Part shown: positions 32,447 to 42,221 of the stretch, piece by piece
Position numbering within the stretch: the stretch's first letter is position 1
How the letters are laid out: every line of letters starts with the position of its first letter
Source of the DNA: Desulfovibrio cuneatus DSM 11391
GTDB lineage: Bacteria; Desulfobacterota; Desulfovibrionia; Desulfovibrionales; Desulfovibrionaceae
Length of the DNA stretch: 53,562 bases
Assembly: GCF_000430005.1 (NCBI RefSeq)
Contig: NZ_KE387019.1
Coordinates: forward strand, 1 to 53,562
Direction of reading: 5' to 3'
Translations under genes and position numbers: made by a program
The notes under the pieces: generated by a model
What the model saw: only the letters and a program-made list of their open reading frames with translations
What the model was told of the DNA's origin: nothing
Database searches by the model: none

Positions 32447-33088
32447 CTACCCCACCCTGCGCCACAGCAGGGCCAAGGCAATGGCGAGCAGCATTAGGCC
32501 TGCCAGCCCTTCAATGGCGGGAATGAACCGGCACACAAGCCGTTGCACGCGGGGCAGGGCAATGCATGCGGCAACGCCTGCATCCCACACAAACACAACA
32601 GTTGCCATCCACACCCCGGCAAACACGTGTTGGGTAATGGTAGTTTCCGGGCCCATAATCACTGCCATGAGGCTGAGATAAAATACCGCATTTTTGGGGT
32701 TCAGTAAGGCAGAAGCCAGCCCAAGGCCCAGTTGGGGCAGGGGGGGCAACGCCCTGGCTGATTCTGTTTGCAAATTAAAAGGGGCTTTGGCCGCGCGTAA
32801 AAGCCGCCCCCCAACCCACAGCAGGTAAACAACGCCTGCCAGTTCAAAGCCCAGGTATATGGCTGGGTGTTCTTTTATGGCAGACCACCCAGCAATAGCC
32901 AGGACAATATAGAGGGCATTGCCAAGAGCTATGCCCAGGCAAATTAACAGGGCACCGGGCAAGCGGTTGCGCACTGCGTGCCCCACGATAAGGAAAAAGT
33001 CTGGCCCAGGGCTGAGAAGGGCCAAAAAATGAGCCAGGGCCAGGGCTGGAAAGGCCGGGGCCATGAACGTGTGCAACCATTGGGTCAT
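32447..33088 (-). CDS. LysE/RhtB-family amino-acid exporter
   Basis: A 213-residue inner-membrane protein with six helices and family motifs: ALLSPGPDFFLIVGHAVRNR near the N-terminus, LGIALGNALYIVLA, and LNPKNAVFYLSLM. LysE/RhtB proteins export basic or neutral amino acids. Start ATG at 33088 has AAGGTG 6 bases upstream. The bidirectional hairpin at 33197 isolates it from the hydrogenase operon. Substrate unknown. Confidence 0.92.
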   Translation of the reverse strand: MTQWLHTFMAPAFPALALAHFLALLSPGPDFFLIVGHAVRNRLPGALLICLGIALGNALYIVLAIAGWSAIKEHPAIYLGFELAGVVYLLWVGGRLLRAAKAPFNLQTESARALPPLPQLGLGLASALLNPKNAVFYLSLMAVIMGPETTITQHVFAGVWMATVVFVWDAGVAACIALPRVQRLVCRFIPAIEGLAGLMLLAIALALLWRRVG

Positions 33089-33196
33089 AACGGCACCTTG
33101 AGGGAGTGTTTGCAAAGAGCACAGGAGCAACCCTGCGTAATCCTCAAGGAGTATCCTGAAAAGCCAGGTGGTGTATTGAATGAATGTGACCGTATA

Positions 33197-33230
33197 CAAC
33201 AAAAGCCGCCCCATGGGGCGGCTTTTGTTG
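33197..33230 (-). terminator. Terminator after the hydrogenase operon
   Basis: A 16-bp perfect stem (33197-33212 with 33215-33230) around a 2-base centre, so the real loop is larger. T-rich at the 3' side on both strands, 25 bases after the hynA stop. Confidence 0.88.
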
Positions 33231-33254
33231 TTACATAAACAGAGAGAGTGCTTG

Positions 33255-34952
33255 CTACAGTACCTTGAACTCGCGGCGTTCGTTGGTTACCGGGTCGATA
33301 ACGTGAATGGCACAGGCAAGGCATGGGTCAAAGGAGTGTACTGTACGCAAGATTTCCACGGGGCGCTTGGGGTCGGCAACGGGTGTGCCAATAAGCGCTT
33401 CTTCCACTGGCCCAAGGTAGCCATTGGCACACCGGGGGGCAATGTTCCAGGTGGTGGGCACCACAAGCTGGAAGTTGGCAATCTTTTTGTTTTCAATACG
33501 AATCCAGTGGCTCAGCATACCACGGGGGGCATTCACGTAGCCAACGCCTTCAGCTTCATTGGGCATTTCCCAGGGTACGTTAATAACAGCCTTGCTGCCT
33601 TCTTTAGCAATGGCCCCTTTGTATTCATCAATCCAGCCAAGCAGCTGGTTGGCAATGGTCATGGTTTCAATACCGCGTGCTGCTGTGCGCCCAAGGGTAG
33701 AGAACAACGCCTCTGGCCCAACGCCCAGTGTTTTGAGTACGGCATTGACGTTGCTCACGATTTCCTTGTGCCCCTGTGCATAGTTTACCAGCACGGTGGC
33801 CAGGGGGCCTGTTTCCATGGAAAGGGTATCGTAGCGGGGGGCCTTGGACCAGGAGTAGCGGTCGTCGCCGTGCAGGTCGGTAAAGGCTGGGTCTGTAACA
33901 CCCACGGAGGGGTGCAATGCCTCTGCCCCTTTATACCAGCTATGGCGCACGTGTTCTGCCACTTTCTTCTGGTCGTAGGGTTCCACTTTTTTCAGGTCGC
34001 GGTTACGAATAACACCGGGCTTGTAAAAGCCTGTGGTCATGTCGTTGGGGTCTTTGCAGAATTCACCGGCGGCAAGAAAGTTAGTGGTGCCACCGTAGGT
34101 AGCTACATCTTTATATTCTCCTGCAAAGGTCAGCAGGTCGGGAATGTAGACGTTGTTAATAAACGCTATTGTTTCCGTTACCAGGTCGGTGAATTCCTTG
34201 ATACGAGCTGGGGTAAGGGATTCATAGCTGGTTACGCCCCCTACAATGGTGAATTGCGGGTGCGGGTGCTTGCCGCCAAAGGCTGCCACAGCGCGGGAAG
34301 CTTTTACCTGCATGTGCAGTGCGTCCAGGTAGTGGGCAGTACCAATAAGGTCAAGCTCTGGGGTGAGGCGGTAGGCAGGGTGCGGTTCGCCCAGGAACAT
34401 GGCGTTGGTGAAGGGGCCAATTTGCCCGCTTCCTATAAACTTTTTCAGGCGGGCCTGCACCGCTTCCATTTTTTTGGTAATTTCGGCTTCGGAAGTGGTG
34501 TTGTTGGGGCGCATGGCCAAAAGCTTGGCTGCCGCAGCAGGCTTGGCATTCAGGGCATTGGCCACGTTTACAAAATCAAGGGCGTGCAGGTGGTAAAAGT
34601 GCACCATGTGGTCGTGCATGAAGTGGGCGGCCAGCACCAGGTTGCGAATGCTCACAGCCAGGGGGGGCAGTTGCACTTTCACGGCATTATCTACTGCACG
34701 GGTCGAAGCCAGGGCGTGGGTGTAGGTACACACGCCGCAGGCACGCTGGGTAATGTGCTGGGCGTCGCGCGGGTCGCGGCCCACAAGAATATTTTCAAGA
34801 CCACGGAACAGGGTGCCGCAGCTATAGGCATTTTTTACCTTGCCGTTTTCCACCTCAACTTCAATGCGCAAGTGGCCTTCAAGCCGGGTGAGGGGATCTA
34901 TTACTATGGGGCCGGTGAAATTGCTCATCGCCGGCGTATTGGACGCTGCCAT
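33255..34952 (-). CDS. hynA: Periplasmic [NiFe] hydrogenase large subunit
   Basis: A 565-residue subunit that carries the Ni-Fe active site. The N-terminal ligand motif RACGVCTYTH and C-terminal DPCLACAIH supply the four cysteine ligands. Both C-terminal ligands are cysteine, not selenocysteine, so this is [NiFe] rather than [NiFeSe]. The last 15 residues after the histidine (VIDPVTNERREFKVL) are the typical peptide removed by a maturation protease, but no hynD-like gene is nearby. No signal peptide: it is exported with the TAT-tagged small subunit. AGGAGG stands 9 bases before the ATG at 34952. By family it oxidises H2 and passes electrons to c-type cytochromes. Confidence 0.97.
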   Translation of the reverse strand: MAASNTPAMSNFTGPIVIDPLTRLEGHLRIEVEVENGKVKNAYSCGTLFRGLENILVGRDPRDAQHITQRACGVCTYTHALASTRAVDNAVKVQLPPLAVSIRNLVLAAHFMHDHMVHFYHLHALDFVNVANALNAKPAAAAKLLAMRPNNTTSEAEITKKMEAVQARLKKFIGSGQIGPFTNAMFLGEPHPAYRLTPELDLIGTAHYLDALHMQVKASRAVAAFGGKHPHPQFTIVGGVTSYESLTPARIKEFTDLVTETIAFINNVYIPDLLTFAGEYKDVATYGGTTNFLAAGEFCKDPNDMTTGFYKPGVIRNRDLKKVEPYDQKKVAEHVRHSWYKGAEALHPSVGVTDPAFTDLHGDDRYSWSKAPRYDTLSMETGPLATVLVNYAQGHKEIVSNVNAVLKTLGVGPEALFSTLGRTAARGIETMTIANQLLGWIDEYKGAIAKEGSKAVINVPWEMPNEAEGVGYVNAPRGMLSHWIRIENKKIANFQLVVPTTWNIAPRCANGYLGPVEEALIGTPVADPKRPVEILRTVHSFDPCLACAIHVIDPVTNERREFKVL

Positions 34953-35007
34953 AGGGCTTTCCTCCTGGTAGTATAATGTGCAAACGGAACGTGGCACAGT
35001 GAACGCT

Positions 35008-35045
35008 TGAAGCAGGCGGCAGTAGTTACTGCTTGCCCTGCTTCA
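35008..35045 (-). promoter_or_regulatory. Long hairpin between hynB and hynA
   Basis: TGAAGCAGG (35008-35016) pairs with CCTGCTTCA (35037-35045), and inside it GCAGTA (35019-35024) pairs with TACTGC (35027-35032). The 144-base intercistronic space also has an ATGCTCT/AGAGCAT hairpin at 35062-35079. Likely role: mRNA stability or subunit ratio. Confidence 0.5.
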
Positions 35046-35096
35046 TGGCAGGGGTTGCTGCATGCTCTTTACAGAGCATTTCAGGGGTGCAACACC

Positions 35097-36056
35097 TTAG
35101 CCGTAGAACGGGGACATTTGGTCCCAGAAGTCGGGTTCACTGCAACCAATGCAGGGGTGCCCGGCAGCCACAGGCCAGCTTGTGCCGTTAAACTTCACTT
35201 TGGGGCAGTTGTTGTAGGTCATGGGGCCTTTGCAACCAAGGTTATACAGGCACCAGCCTTTGCGGGCTTCTTCGGAATTAAAGGATTCCGCGAATTCACC
35301 CGCCTCAAAGTGGGGCAACCGTTCGCACAGTTCATGTACCGATTGTCCATAAAACAGTTCTGGTCGGTTCTTGTCGTCCAGCTTGGGAATTGCGCCGTTG
35401 TTTTGCAGGTAGTAAACAATGGTGCCCACAAGGTTGATGGGGTTGGGGGGGCAGCCAGGAATGTTGATGGTTTTGGGGGCAAGCTTGGGGAATACCTGTA
35501 AAATGCCTTTCGCTTCCGTGGGGTTTGGCTTTGCAGCCTGCACGCCACCAAAAGCGGCGCATGTTCCGTAGGAAATAACAGCCTTACAGTTGGCGTGGTT
35601 CAGCACTTCGTTGTTAATTTCCAGCATGGTGCGGTTGCCCACTTTACCAAAAATGCCTTTTTGGGCGGTGGGAATGGCCCCTTCCACAATGCATACAAAC
35701 CCGTTGGGGTCTGCAATGGCCTTGTGCAGTACTTCTTCAGCGGCGTGGCCTGCGGCAGCCATGATGGTTTCCTGGTATTCCAGAGAAATGGCATCAAACA
35801 GAAGAACATCAAGGAACGGGTCGGAGGTACGCAGCAAAGCTTCCGTACAGCCAGTACATTCAGCATTATGCAAATACACAACAGTAGTGCGCCTGCCCGT
35901 TGTGAGGGCACGGGCGATTTCAGGGGCAAAGGAAGGGCCAAGCCCCATGGCTGCGGCAACCACACCGCAGTATTTCAGGAAGTCGCGGCGGCTTAACCCG
36001 TGCGCTTCCAGGCGTTCTTCCACATTGTCCTTTGCGAGACCTACGGCAAATCGCAT
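35097..36056 (-). CDS. hynB: Periplasmic [NiFe] hydrogenase small subunit, TAT-exported
   Basis: A 319-residue Fe-S electron-transfer subunit. The twin-arginine signal [10 protein letters not shown] at ~22-31 precedes a hydrophobic stretch; cleavage is probably near ARALTTG. Cluster ligands are visible: [19 protein letters not shown] and PGCPPNP for the proximal cluster, and C-terminal [14 protein letters not shown] and [12 protein letters not shown] for the medial and distal clusters. No C-terminal membrane anchor, so a soluble periplasmic enzyme. AAGGAGG lies before the ATG. First gene of the hynB-hynA operon. Confidence 0.97.
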   Translation of the reverse strand: MRFAVGLAKDNVEERLEAHGLSRRDFLKYCGVVAAAMGLGPSFAPEIARALTTGRRTTVVYLHNAECTGCTEALLRTSDPFLDVLLFDAISLEYQETIMAAAGHAAEEVLHKAIADPNGFVCIVEGAIPTAQKGIFGKVGNRTMLEINNEVLNHANCKAVISYGTCAAFGGVQAAKPNPTEAKGILQVFPKLAPKTINIPGCPPNPINLVGTIVYYLQNNGAIPKLDDKNRPELFYGQSVHELCERLPHFEAGEFAESFNSEEARKGWCLYNLGCKGPMTYNNCPKVKFNGTSWPVAAGHPCIGCSEPDFWDQMSPFYG

Positions 36057-36443
36057 CTTCTAGCCTCCTTGTCTCTGTGTGCGTAACGCGCGTGTTTGCG
36101 CCAGGCAGCCAGGAAATACCCCATGATATTTCCCGCAGTATTTCCTGAAGCGTGGCAGTACACGCCTTCAGGGCATAAGTGGCACAACCGCACAGGCAAC
36201 CATTTTGCTTGCACGTTGAAATATTGTGCATGAAATATAGCAAATCAAGCCACAAAAATATAGTAAATTTTCATGGTTGGTTAAAACAAATTTTCCCAAA
36301 AAGGGCTGGGCAAGTAAATTTATGCTCGTATGCAGATGAAATTCACACAGTTACTTTTTATATTATAATAAGGAGACTATTGCCTAATTCAAAATATCAA
36401 TACAAAAGGTGGGAAATTAGTGTGTTTATCTATGCAAAAAAGC
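36057..36443. other. hynB upstream region, no gene seen
   Basis: About 390 bases. Near hynB it holds several dyads: AGGAAATA (36111-36118) with TATTTCCT (36139-36146), and a TGAAG...CTTCA hairpin at about 36145-36169. Bases 36220-36420 are markedly AT-rich, unlike the surroundings, and probably carry the hydrogenase promoter. I looked for a sigma54-type -24/-12 site and did not find one. Confidence 0.4.
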
Positions 36444-36470
36444 AAAGGCCCTGCACGGGGCAGGGCCTTT
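36438..36470 (-). terminator. Terminator after clpB
   Basis: An 11-bp perfect stem AAAGGCCCTGC (36444-36454) with GCAGGGCCTTT (36460-36470). On the minus strand a T6 run follows. It begins 23 bases after the clpB stop. Confidence 0.9.
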
Positions 36471-36492
36471 GGTGTGTTAAGGGAACTTTACG

Positions 36493-39129
36493 TTATTCTG
36501 CTTCTTTTGCTTTGGGAATGCACTGCAAAACAAGCTTGCCTTCCTCTTCCTTCACCACAATGGTGGTGCCTTCCAGCACTTCGCCTGCAATAAGTTTGCG
36601 GGCCAGGGGTGTTTCCACATGCTGTTGCAAGTAGCGGCGCAGGGGGCGGGCACCATACACGGGGTCGTATGCGGCATTGGCAATAAAGGCCTTGCCGGAA
36701 TCTTCCAATTGCAGGGTAATGTTGCGTTCTGCCAGGCGCTTTTCCAGGCGCTGCATAAGCAGGGTTACAATGCCCTCAATCTGTTTTTGCATAAGCGGTT
36801 TAAACAGTACCGTTTCATCAACCCGGTTCAAAAATTCCGGGCGGAAATGGCGGCGCAGGTCGGCAAACACGGCTTCATGCACGCCTTCGCTGAATTCCCC
36901 TTCCGGGGTAATGCCTTCCAGCATGTGGGCCGAGCCAATGTTGGACGTCATAATGATGATGGTGTTACGAAAATCCACCGTGCGGCCCTGGTTGTCTGTC
37001 AGCCTGCCATCGTCCAGAATTTGCAGCAGGGTGTTGAACACATCCGGGTGGGCCTTTTCGATTTCATCAAACAGCACCACGCAATAGGGCTTGCGGCGCA
37101 CAGCTTCAGTCAGTTGCCCGCCTTCATCATAGCCCACATAGCCGGGAGGCGCCCCAATAAGGCGCGCCACCGCATGCTTTTCCATATACTCGCTCATGTC
37201 CAGGCGCACCATGTTGTCTTGCGAATCGAACAGGGCGGCGGCCAGCGTTTTGCACAACTCTGTTTTCCCTACGCCTGTGGGGCCCAGGAAAATGAAGGAG
37301 CCAATGGGCCTGCCTTCATCTGAAAGGCCAGCGCGGGAACGCAGCACCGCTTCGGCAACGGCTTCAACCGCTTCATCTTGCCCAATAACCCGGCGGTGTA
37401 ATTCTTCCGGCAGGCGGAGCAGTTTTTCCCGTTCCGATTCCAGCATGCGGGTGACAGGAATGCCTGTCCAGCGGGCCACAACTTCCGCCACGTCTTCCGG
37501 CTGTACTTCTTCTTTCAGCAAGCGGGCGCTCTCTGGCCCATCCTGGGCCTGTTGGGCCTGGGCTTCTGCTTCTGCCAGTTCTTTTTCCAGGCGTTGCAGG
37601 GTGCCATATTTCAGCTCTGCGGCCTTGTTCAGGTCGTAGGTGCGTTCCGCTTCTTCCATTTGCCGGTGCGTATTTTCAATTTCCTCTTTCAGGGTACGCA
37701 GGCGGTTAATGCCACCCTTTTCCCGCTGCCACTGGGCGCGCAGGGCATGTTCTTTTTCCTTGAGGTCTGCCAGTTCTTTTTCCAGGCGGGCCAGGCGCTC
37801 CTTGGATGCGGTATCGGTTTCACGGCGCAGGGCTTCCCGTTCAATTTCCAACTGCATGATTTTGCGGCTGGCTTCGTCCAGGTCGGCAGGCTGGGTGTCA
37901 ATTTCCGTACGAATCATGGCGGCAGCTTCGTCAATAAGGTCAATGGCCTTATCGGGCAGTTGCCTGTCGCTGATATACCGGGTGGAAAGTACTACGGCTT
38001 CCACAATGGCGGCATCGGCAATGCGCACGCCGTGGTGCACCTCGAACCGGGATTTTAAGCCGCGCAAAATGGAAATGGCATCTTCCTTGCTGGGTTCTTC
38101 CACCAGTAATGGCTGGAAGCGGCGCTCCAGGGCCGGGTCTTTTTCAATATACTTGCGGTATTCATCCAGGGTGGTGGCCCCAATGCAGTGCAGTTCACCC
38201 CTTGCCAGCATGGGTTTAAGCAGGTTGCCCGCGTCCATGGCCCCGTCTGTTTTGCCCGCCCCTACAATGGTGTGCAGTTCGTCAATAAACAGAATAATGC
38301 GCCCTTCGGAAGATTCAACTTCTTTGAGCACAGCCTTTAAGCGTTCCTCAAATTCCCCGCGGTATTTGGCCCCGGCAATAAGGGCGCCAAGGTCCAGGGA
38401 ATAGAGCATTTTGTCTTTTAACCCTTCAGGCACGTCACCTTTGAGAATGCGGTGGGCCAGCCCTTCCACAATGGCAGTTTTGCCAACGCCCGCTTCCCCA
38501 ATGAGCACGGGGTTGTTCTTGGTGCGGCGGGAAAGAATACGCACGGTGCGGCGAATTTCCGCATCGCGCCCAATAACGGGGTCCAGTTTGCCTTTGCGGG
38601 CTTCTTCCACCAAGTCGCGCCCAAATTTGGACAGGGCTTCATAGGTGTCTTCCGGGTTCTGGCTGGTAACGCGCTGGGAACCGCGCACTGCGTTCATGGC
38701 TTCCAGCATGCGGTTTTTGGTAATGTTCATGGCCTTGTTTACCCGGCCCACTTCGGTGCTGGCGGGTTCGTTTGCCACTTCACACAGAATATGCTCCACG
38801 CTCACATATTCGTCGCGCATGCGCACGGCGCTTTCATGGGCATTCATCAGCAAGCGGTTCAGGCGCTGGGTAATGCCCATTTGACTGGAATCTACCCCCG
38901 GCCCGCTTACGGAAGGGCGCTTTTTCAGTTCTGTGGTAATGGCTTCATCATATGCCTTGGGGGAGACCCCCATTTTTTCCAGCAGGCGCGGGGCAAGGCC
39001 CCCTTCCTGACGGAGCAGGGCCAGGGTCAGGTGTTCCACGTCAACACTTTGATGGCCCATATCAGCGGCAAGGCTTTGGGCGTCTACCACAGCCTGTTGT
39101 GATTTTTCTGTAAATTTACGCAAGTCCAT
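36493..39129 (-). CDS. clpB: Disaggregase ClpB
   Basis: Hexameric AAA+ chaperone (878 residues) that extracts proteins from aggregates with DnaK. Clp N-domain repeats ([20 protein letters not shown]), NBD1 with Walker A GEAGVGKT (~205) and Walker [15 protein letters not shown], a long middle coiled coil (~410-525; [16 protein letters not shown]-like), NBD2 with Walker A GPTGVGKT (~605) and [13 protein letters not shown]. The middle domain separates it from ClpA/ClpX. Ends in its own terminator. No clear heat-shock promoter or CIRCE element was found upstream. Confidence 0.96.
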   Translation of the reverse strand: MDLRKFTEKSQQAVVDAQSLAADMGHQSVDVEHLTLALLRQEGGLAPRLLEKMGVSPKAYDEAITTELKKRPSVSGPGVDSSQMGITQRLNRLLMNAHESAVRMRDEYVSVEHILCEVANEPASTEVGRVNKAMNITKNRMLEAMNAVRGSQRVTSQNPEDTYEALSKFGRDLVEEARKGKLDPVIGRDAEIRRTVRILSRRTKNNPVLIGEAGVGKTAIVEGLAHRILKGDVPEGLKDKMLYSLDLGALIAGAKYRGEFEERLKAVLKEVESSEGRIILFIDELHTIVGAGKTDGAMDAGNLLKPMLARGELHCIGATTLDEYRKYIEKDPALERRFQPLLVEEPSKEDAISILRGLKSRFEVHHGVRIADAAIVEAVVLSTRYISDRQLPDKAIDLIDEAAAMIRTEIDTQPADLDEASRKIMQLEIEREALRRETDTASKERLARLEKELADLKEKEHALRAQWQREKGGINRLRTLKEEIENTHRQMEEAERTYDLNKAAELKYGTLQRLEKELAEAEAQAQQAQDGPESARLLKEEVQPEDVAEVVARWTGIPVTRMLESEREKLLRLPEELHRRVIGQDEAVEAVAEAVLRSRAGLSDEGRPIGSFIFLGPTGVGKTELCKTLAAALFDSQDNMVRLDMSEYMEKHAVARLIGAPPGYVGYDEGGQLTEAVRRKPYCVVLFDEIEKAHPDVFNTLLQILDDGRLTDNQGRTVDFRNTIIIMTSNIGSAHMLEGITPEGEFSEGVHEAVFADLRRHFRPEFLNRVDETVLFKPLMQKQIEGIVTLLMQRLEKRLAERNITLQLEDSGKAFIANAAYDPVYGARPLRRYLQQHVETPLARKLIAGEVLEGTTIVVKEEEGKLVLQCIPKAKEAE

Positions 39130-39281
39130 AATGGTATTTCCCCTTCATATTTTTCTATGCCGCCTGGCTATTGGCATACGCCCATTGGTTAATGGGAAGT
39201 GCGTTTGCGCTGTGCAGGCGGTGCCGTTGCGCTCCGGTGGGTGGCAGGGGGGCGCATGGCAGTCATGTAACGTATTCACTA
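39130..39281. other. clpB upstream region
   Basis: Promoter space for clpB. Holds a perfect CCCATT/AATGGG dyad with a 4-base centre at 39181-39196, ~52 bases before the clpB start. No gene seen. Confidence 0.4.
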
Positions 39282-39407
39282 GGGAAACGCTGATTTATTC
39301 CGTCTGGCAGCGTTACTCGTTTTTTTTGAGGCGGGGCAGGACCGAAGAGTCCAGCGCCCGCCTCAAAAAAACTCGTGCCTTGCCAAACGAAAAACTGAGC
39401 GTTTCCC
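39282..39407. repeat. Inverted-repeat element, copy A
   Basis: A 126-bp element. Left end GGGAAACGCTGATTTATTCC; right end, read inward, GGGAAACGCTCAGTTTTTCG. Inside, a T8 run plus GAGGCGGG faces CCCGCCTC plus A7, so the RNA folds into one long hairpin and could terminate transcription in both directions. Related copies: 45633-45659, 48443-48735, 50467-50595 and 53410-53562. Confidence 0.8.
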
Positions 39408-39486
39408 AAAATGCCATTTATTCAGTGGTCATGAATAAAGGTAGGCATGTTTTTTATGCTTGCAAGGGGTGTTAGCTGTTTCTGTA

Positions 39487-39517
39487 TAAAAAAGGGCCAG
39501 GTGTTACCGCCTGGCCC
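39487..39517 (-). terminator. Terminator after the phosphoesterase gene
   Basis: GGGCCAGG (39494-39501) pairs with CCTGGCCC (39510-39517). On the minus strand a run of T follows at 39493-39487. Confidence 0.75.
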
Positions 39518-39570
39518 AGAAGGGACAATGCTTTCCCGTTGCAGCGGGGTATGCATTGTTGCTGTGCTAA

Positions 39571-39586
39571 GGAAACGCTGATTTAT
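39571..39586 (+). repeat. Solo fragment of the inverted-repeat element
   Basis: GGAAACGCTGATTTAT matches the left end of copy A and is followed by unrelated sequence, so only one arm is present. Confidence 0.5.
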
Positions 39587-39595
39587 GCTGTTCCC

Positions 39596-40303
39596 CTAGG
39601 AAAAACGGTGCAAACTGCCCTGGGGCAAGCCCGTGCTTGCATTCTGCTGTATCAGCACATAGCCTCCCCCGTCCAGGGGGCCAGGGTTCAGCACATGGGT
39701 GGTGCCCAGGTAGTCCTGCCCGCGTGCTTCATGAATATGCCCGCACAGGCACAGGGCCGGCTGGTGGCGTTCAATAAAAGCCCGCACCGCATGGCTGCCC
39801 ACAGGGGTGCCGTTGTTCAGCCTGTCGCACGCTGTTCCAAAAGGTGGCGCATGGGAAACAAGCACCAGATGCGGCCCCACAGGGCCAGTTGCGCCGCTTT
39901 GCTCCAGCAGGGTGCAGGCATGCTTCATGGCGCGTTCCAAAATGGTGGTCAGGGTGTCTTCCGGCAGTTCACCCGGTGTGGCAAAAGGCGTTGGCGGGGA
40001 ATACCCCAGCCCCAGGGCCACAACACCGGGGAACAGCTCGCGGGCGCAGCCATGCAGGCTCCAGCCTTTTTCTTCCAGCCATTGGCCCACCACTATTTTA
40101 TCCATGTTGCCCGGCAGGGCCGCAAGTTGCTTGCCCCCTGCCGTGAGTGGGGCAAGCACTTGTTCTGCCTGCATTTTGCCGCCCAACATGGTAATGTCGC
40201 CACTCACCAGTACGCCCGTTGCCCCCACCAGCGCAGGAAGCGAGAGGAAGGCACCCGGTTTGTCGTGAATATCGGTGACCCCAATCCAGTAAGGGGTAGT
40301 CAT
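39596..40303 (-). CDS. Metallophosphoesterase
   Basis: A 235-residue calcineurin-like phosphoesterase. Metal-site motifs: an N-terminal TDIHD (DxH), SGDITMLGG (GDxx), LPGNMD (GNxD), LVLVSHAPPFG and CGHIHEARG (GHxH). Such enzymes hydrolyse phosphomono- or diesters. Start ATG at 40303 overlaps the glycosyltransferase stop as ATGA; the frame runs on upstream inside that gene but is not family-like there. Substrate unknown. Confidence 0.88.
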   Translation of the reverse strand: MTTPYWIGVTDIHDKPGAFLSLPALVGATGVLVSGDITMLGGKMQAEQVLAPLTAGGKQLAALPGNMDKIVVGQWLEEKGWSLHGCARELFPGVVALGLGYSPPTPFATPGELPEDTLTTILERAMKHACTLLEQSGATGPVGPHLVLVSHAPPFGTACDRLNNGTPVGSHAVRAFIERHQPALCLCGHIHEARGQDYLGTTHVLNPGPLDGGGYVLIQQNASTGLPQGSLHRFS

Positions 40304-41337
40304 ATGGAAGTCTCCTTGAGCATGTCCCAAATGTGGGCAACCGTCTGCTTTTGTGTCTGTTCTGTGTAGCGCAACGCGGTGTGCTGCCCCGCCTGGGCAA
40401 GGGCCTGGTGGGCTGCGGGTTGGCGCATGGCAAGAAGTACCGCCGCCGCAAGGGCCATGCCCCCGGCAAGGGTGTCGCCATCTGCCGTAAAGAAGCCGTT
40501 GGCAGGTTCCAGGGGCAGGGGGTAGGGGGGCACCGCCGGGCACACGTCTTCCAAAAAGGGAACCGTGAAGGTGCCGGGCTGCACAGGCCGCATAAATTCC
40601 CAGCCGCCAAAGCCCGTGCAGCCTACAGGCACACAGCCACAGGCCATGGCTTCCGCCGGGGGCAGGCCAAACCCTTCGGGAAATCCTGTGGAAAGGTAGA
40701 TGTGGCAACTGGCAAGGGTGGTTGCTACGGCTTCTTGTGGCATGTTATGCAGGGTAACCCATTCCAGAGGAATGCGCCCATGCCGGGCAAGGCAGGCTTC
40801 TGCCACGTCGCGCATTTGGCGGGCCATGGCTGGGTTTTTGCGGGGCATGGTGGCTATGCGAATGTGCCCTGGCCGGGCCGCCGGGGCAGCAAAAAAGCAG
40901 GGGGCAATTACGGGGGGTAGTTCTGCAATGGGCCTAACGCCCAATGTTTTTTGCATAAACCAGCTTACCGGGCGGGAAACGGAAAGGAAGGAAACAGGCA
41001 GGTTGCCCCACTGTACTCCTTGGGGCAGACCTGTTAACATATAGTACCAGTTTTGCACGTACACCACAGTGCGTGCGCCCCCTTCCACGCCTTTGGCAAT
41101 GGCATTTGGGTGGCTTTCCGGCACAAGCCAAATATCGTTTGGGGAAAGCTGCAAGGAGGCAAAATCCATAAAGGGTATGCCTTGCGCTGTCAGTTCTTCC
41201 AGGCCGGGTATATTGGGCCGCATGGCGGTAGTGGCAACAGAGTGCCCCAACCCGGCAAGTGTGGCTGCCAGGCGATACAGGGTTGCCAGCCCGCCACTTA
41301 GCCATGTAAGAGAAGGAATAAAAAGAACGGTACGCAT
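40300..41337 (-). CDS. Glycosyltransferase, GT4-like
   Basis: A 345-residue GT-B fold enzyme. N-terminal FIPSLTWLSGGLATLYRLA (glycine loop) and C-terminal GFPEGFGLPPAEAMACGCVP, the E-x7-E donor-binding motif of family 4. No membrane segment. AAGGAGC precedes the ATG. Cotranscribed with the phosphoesterase; the acceptor (surface polysaccharide or small molecule) cannot be told from sequence. Confidence 0.85.
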   Translation of the reverse strand: MRTVLFIPSLTWLSGGLATLYRLAATLAGLGHSVATTAMRPNIPGLEELTAQGIPFMDFASLQLSPNDIWLVPESHPNAIAKGVEGGARTVVYVQNWYYMLTGLPQGVQWGNLPVSFLSVSRPVSWFMQKTLGVRPIAELPPVIAPCFFAAPAARPGHIRIATMPRKNPAMARQMRDVAEACLARHGRIPLEWVTLHNMPQEAVATTLASCHIYLSTGFPEGFGLPPAEAMACGCVPVGCTGFGGWEFMRPVQPGTFTVPFLEDVCPAVPPYPLPLEPANGFFTADGDTLAGGMALAAAVLLAMRQPAAHQALAQAGQHTALRYTEQTQKQTVAHIWDMLKETSI

Positions 41338-41414
41338 GCATGCTCCTTGAATAACATATCATAGCATAAATATGAGGAAATGCAATTGTTGCCTGGGGCG
41401 GCACACACAGGCTA

Positions 41415-41519
41415 TACAAAATTTCATCAATTGGTTTGTTCCATAATAACGACCTGTTGGCGAGAGCATCCTGAATTTTGTATTCGCCTATATATATTTG
41501 ATGACTATTCCAAAATAGT
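41415..41519 (+). other. Structured leader upstream of fau
   Basis: TACAAAATT (41415-41423) can pair with AATTTTGTA (41474-41482), and a second hairpin GACTATT/AATAGTC (41503-41520) is followed by TTTT. In gammaproteobacteria 6S RNA lies upstream of the fau homologue, but I could not match 6S structure here. Confidence 0.25.
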
Positions 41520-41558
41520 CTTTTGGCGTTTTTTTTAAGCATAAAGGCAGGAGAGTTT

Positions 41559-42221
41559 GTGCCTATGGCTTGGCAGAATAAAGAAGTATCAATAGCTGCG
41601 CCAGACGCAACCCGGCACGCTGCCCACAAGGCTGCCCTGCGCCAGGAAATGTTGCGCCGCCGCCGCATGTTGGCACCGGAACAATGCGCCGCGCTTTCCC
41701 TGCGGGCCGCTGGCCTGTTGCTGGAATCTGCCCTGTGGCGCAGGGCAGAGGTTGTGGGCGTGTACGTTGCTGTGCGCGGGGAAGCGGAAACAGTGGCCCT
41801 TTTGGAAGAAGCCTGGGGCGCAGGGCGCAAGGTGTTGTTGCCCCGCTGTGTGCCGCAAGAAGAAGGGCACATGGAGTTTGCCTTGTGTGCAGGCTGGGAA
41901 GACTTGCAACGCGGGGCTTTTGGTGTGCTGGAACCAAAGCCGGAGCATTGCCCTGCAATGTTTTCCCCGTATAGCAACACATGCCTGCTACGGCCCACAT
42001 GCCTTGTGGTACCTGGGGTGGCCTTTGACAGGCTTGGGGTACGCCTTGGTATGGGCGGCGGGTATTACGACAGGTTTTTGCCCTGGGCAGTGGGGCAGGG
42101 CGTGCAGTGCGTTGGTTTTGCCTTCCACCAGCAGCTTGTACCGCAGTTGCCCCATGACGCGTGGGATGTGCCCATGCATGCTGTATGCACTGAAGAGGAG
42201 CTTTTATGGATACCACAATAA
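41559..42221 (+). CDS. fau: 5-formyltetrahydrofolate cyclo-ligase
   Basis: A 220-residue cytosolic enzyme that converts 5-formyl-THF to 5,10-methenyl-THF using ATP. N-terminal basic helix (HKAALRQEMLRRRR), then VYVAVRGEAET, and the ATP/folate motif VPGVAFDRLGVRLGMGGGYY followed by DRFL. Start: GTG at 41559 fits AGGAG with a 5-base gap; ATG at 41565 is the alternative. Overlaps pgeF by 16 bases. Confidence 0.93.
   Translation: MPMAWQNKEVSIAAPDATRHAAHKAALRQEMLRRRRMLAPEQCAALSLRAAGLLLESALWRRAEVVGVYVAVRGEAETVALLEEAWGAGRKVLLPRCVPQEEGHMEFALCAGWEDLQRGAFGVLEPKPEHCPAMFSPYSNTCLLRPTCLVVPGVAFDRLGVRLGMGGGYYDRFLPWAVGQGVQCVGFAFHQQLVPQLPHDAWDVPMHAVCTEEELLWIPQ

Noticed and set aside
33180-34976. A 598-codon plus-strand frame opposite hynA
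   Set aside because: Antisense to a firmly identified hydrogenase subunit; starts inside a terminator hairpin.
36057-36443. Sigma54 promoter for the hydrogenase operon
   Set aside because: TGGCAC-like boxes occur, but none has a correctly spaced TTGC partner on the proper strand.
41338-41558. 6S RNA upstream of fau
   Set aside because: The synteny suggested it, but I could not draw the long rod with a central bubble; only short isolated stems are visible.
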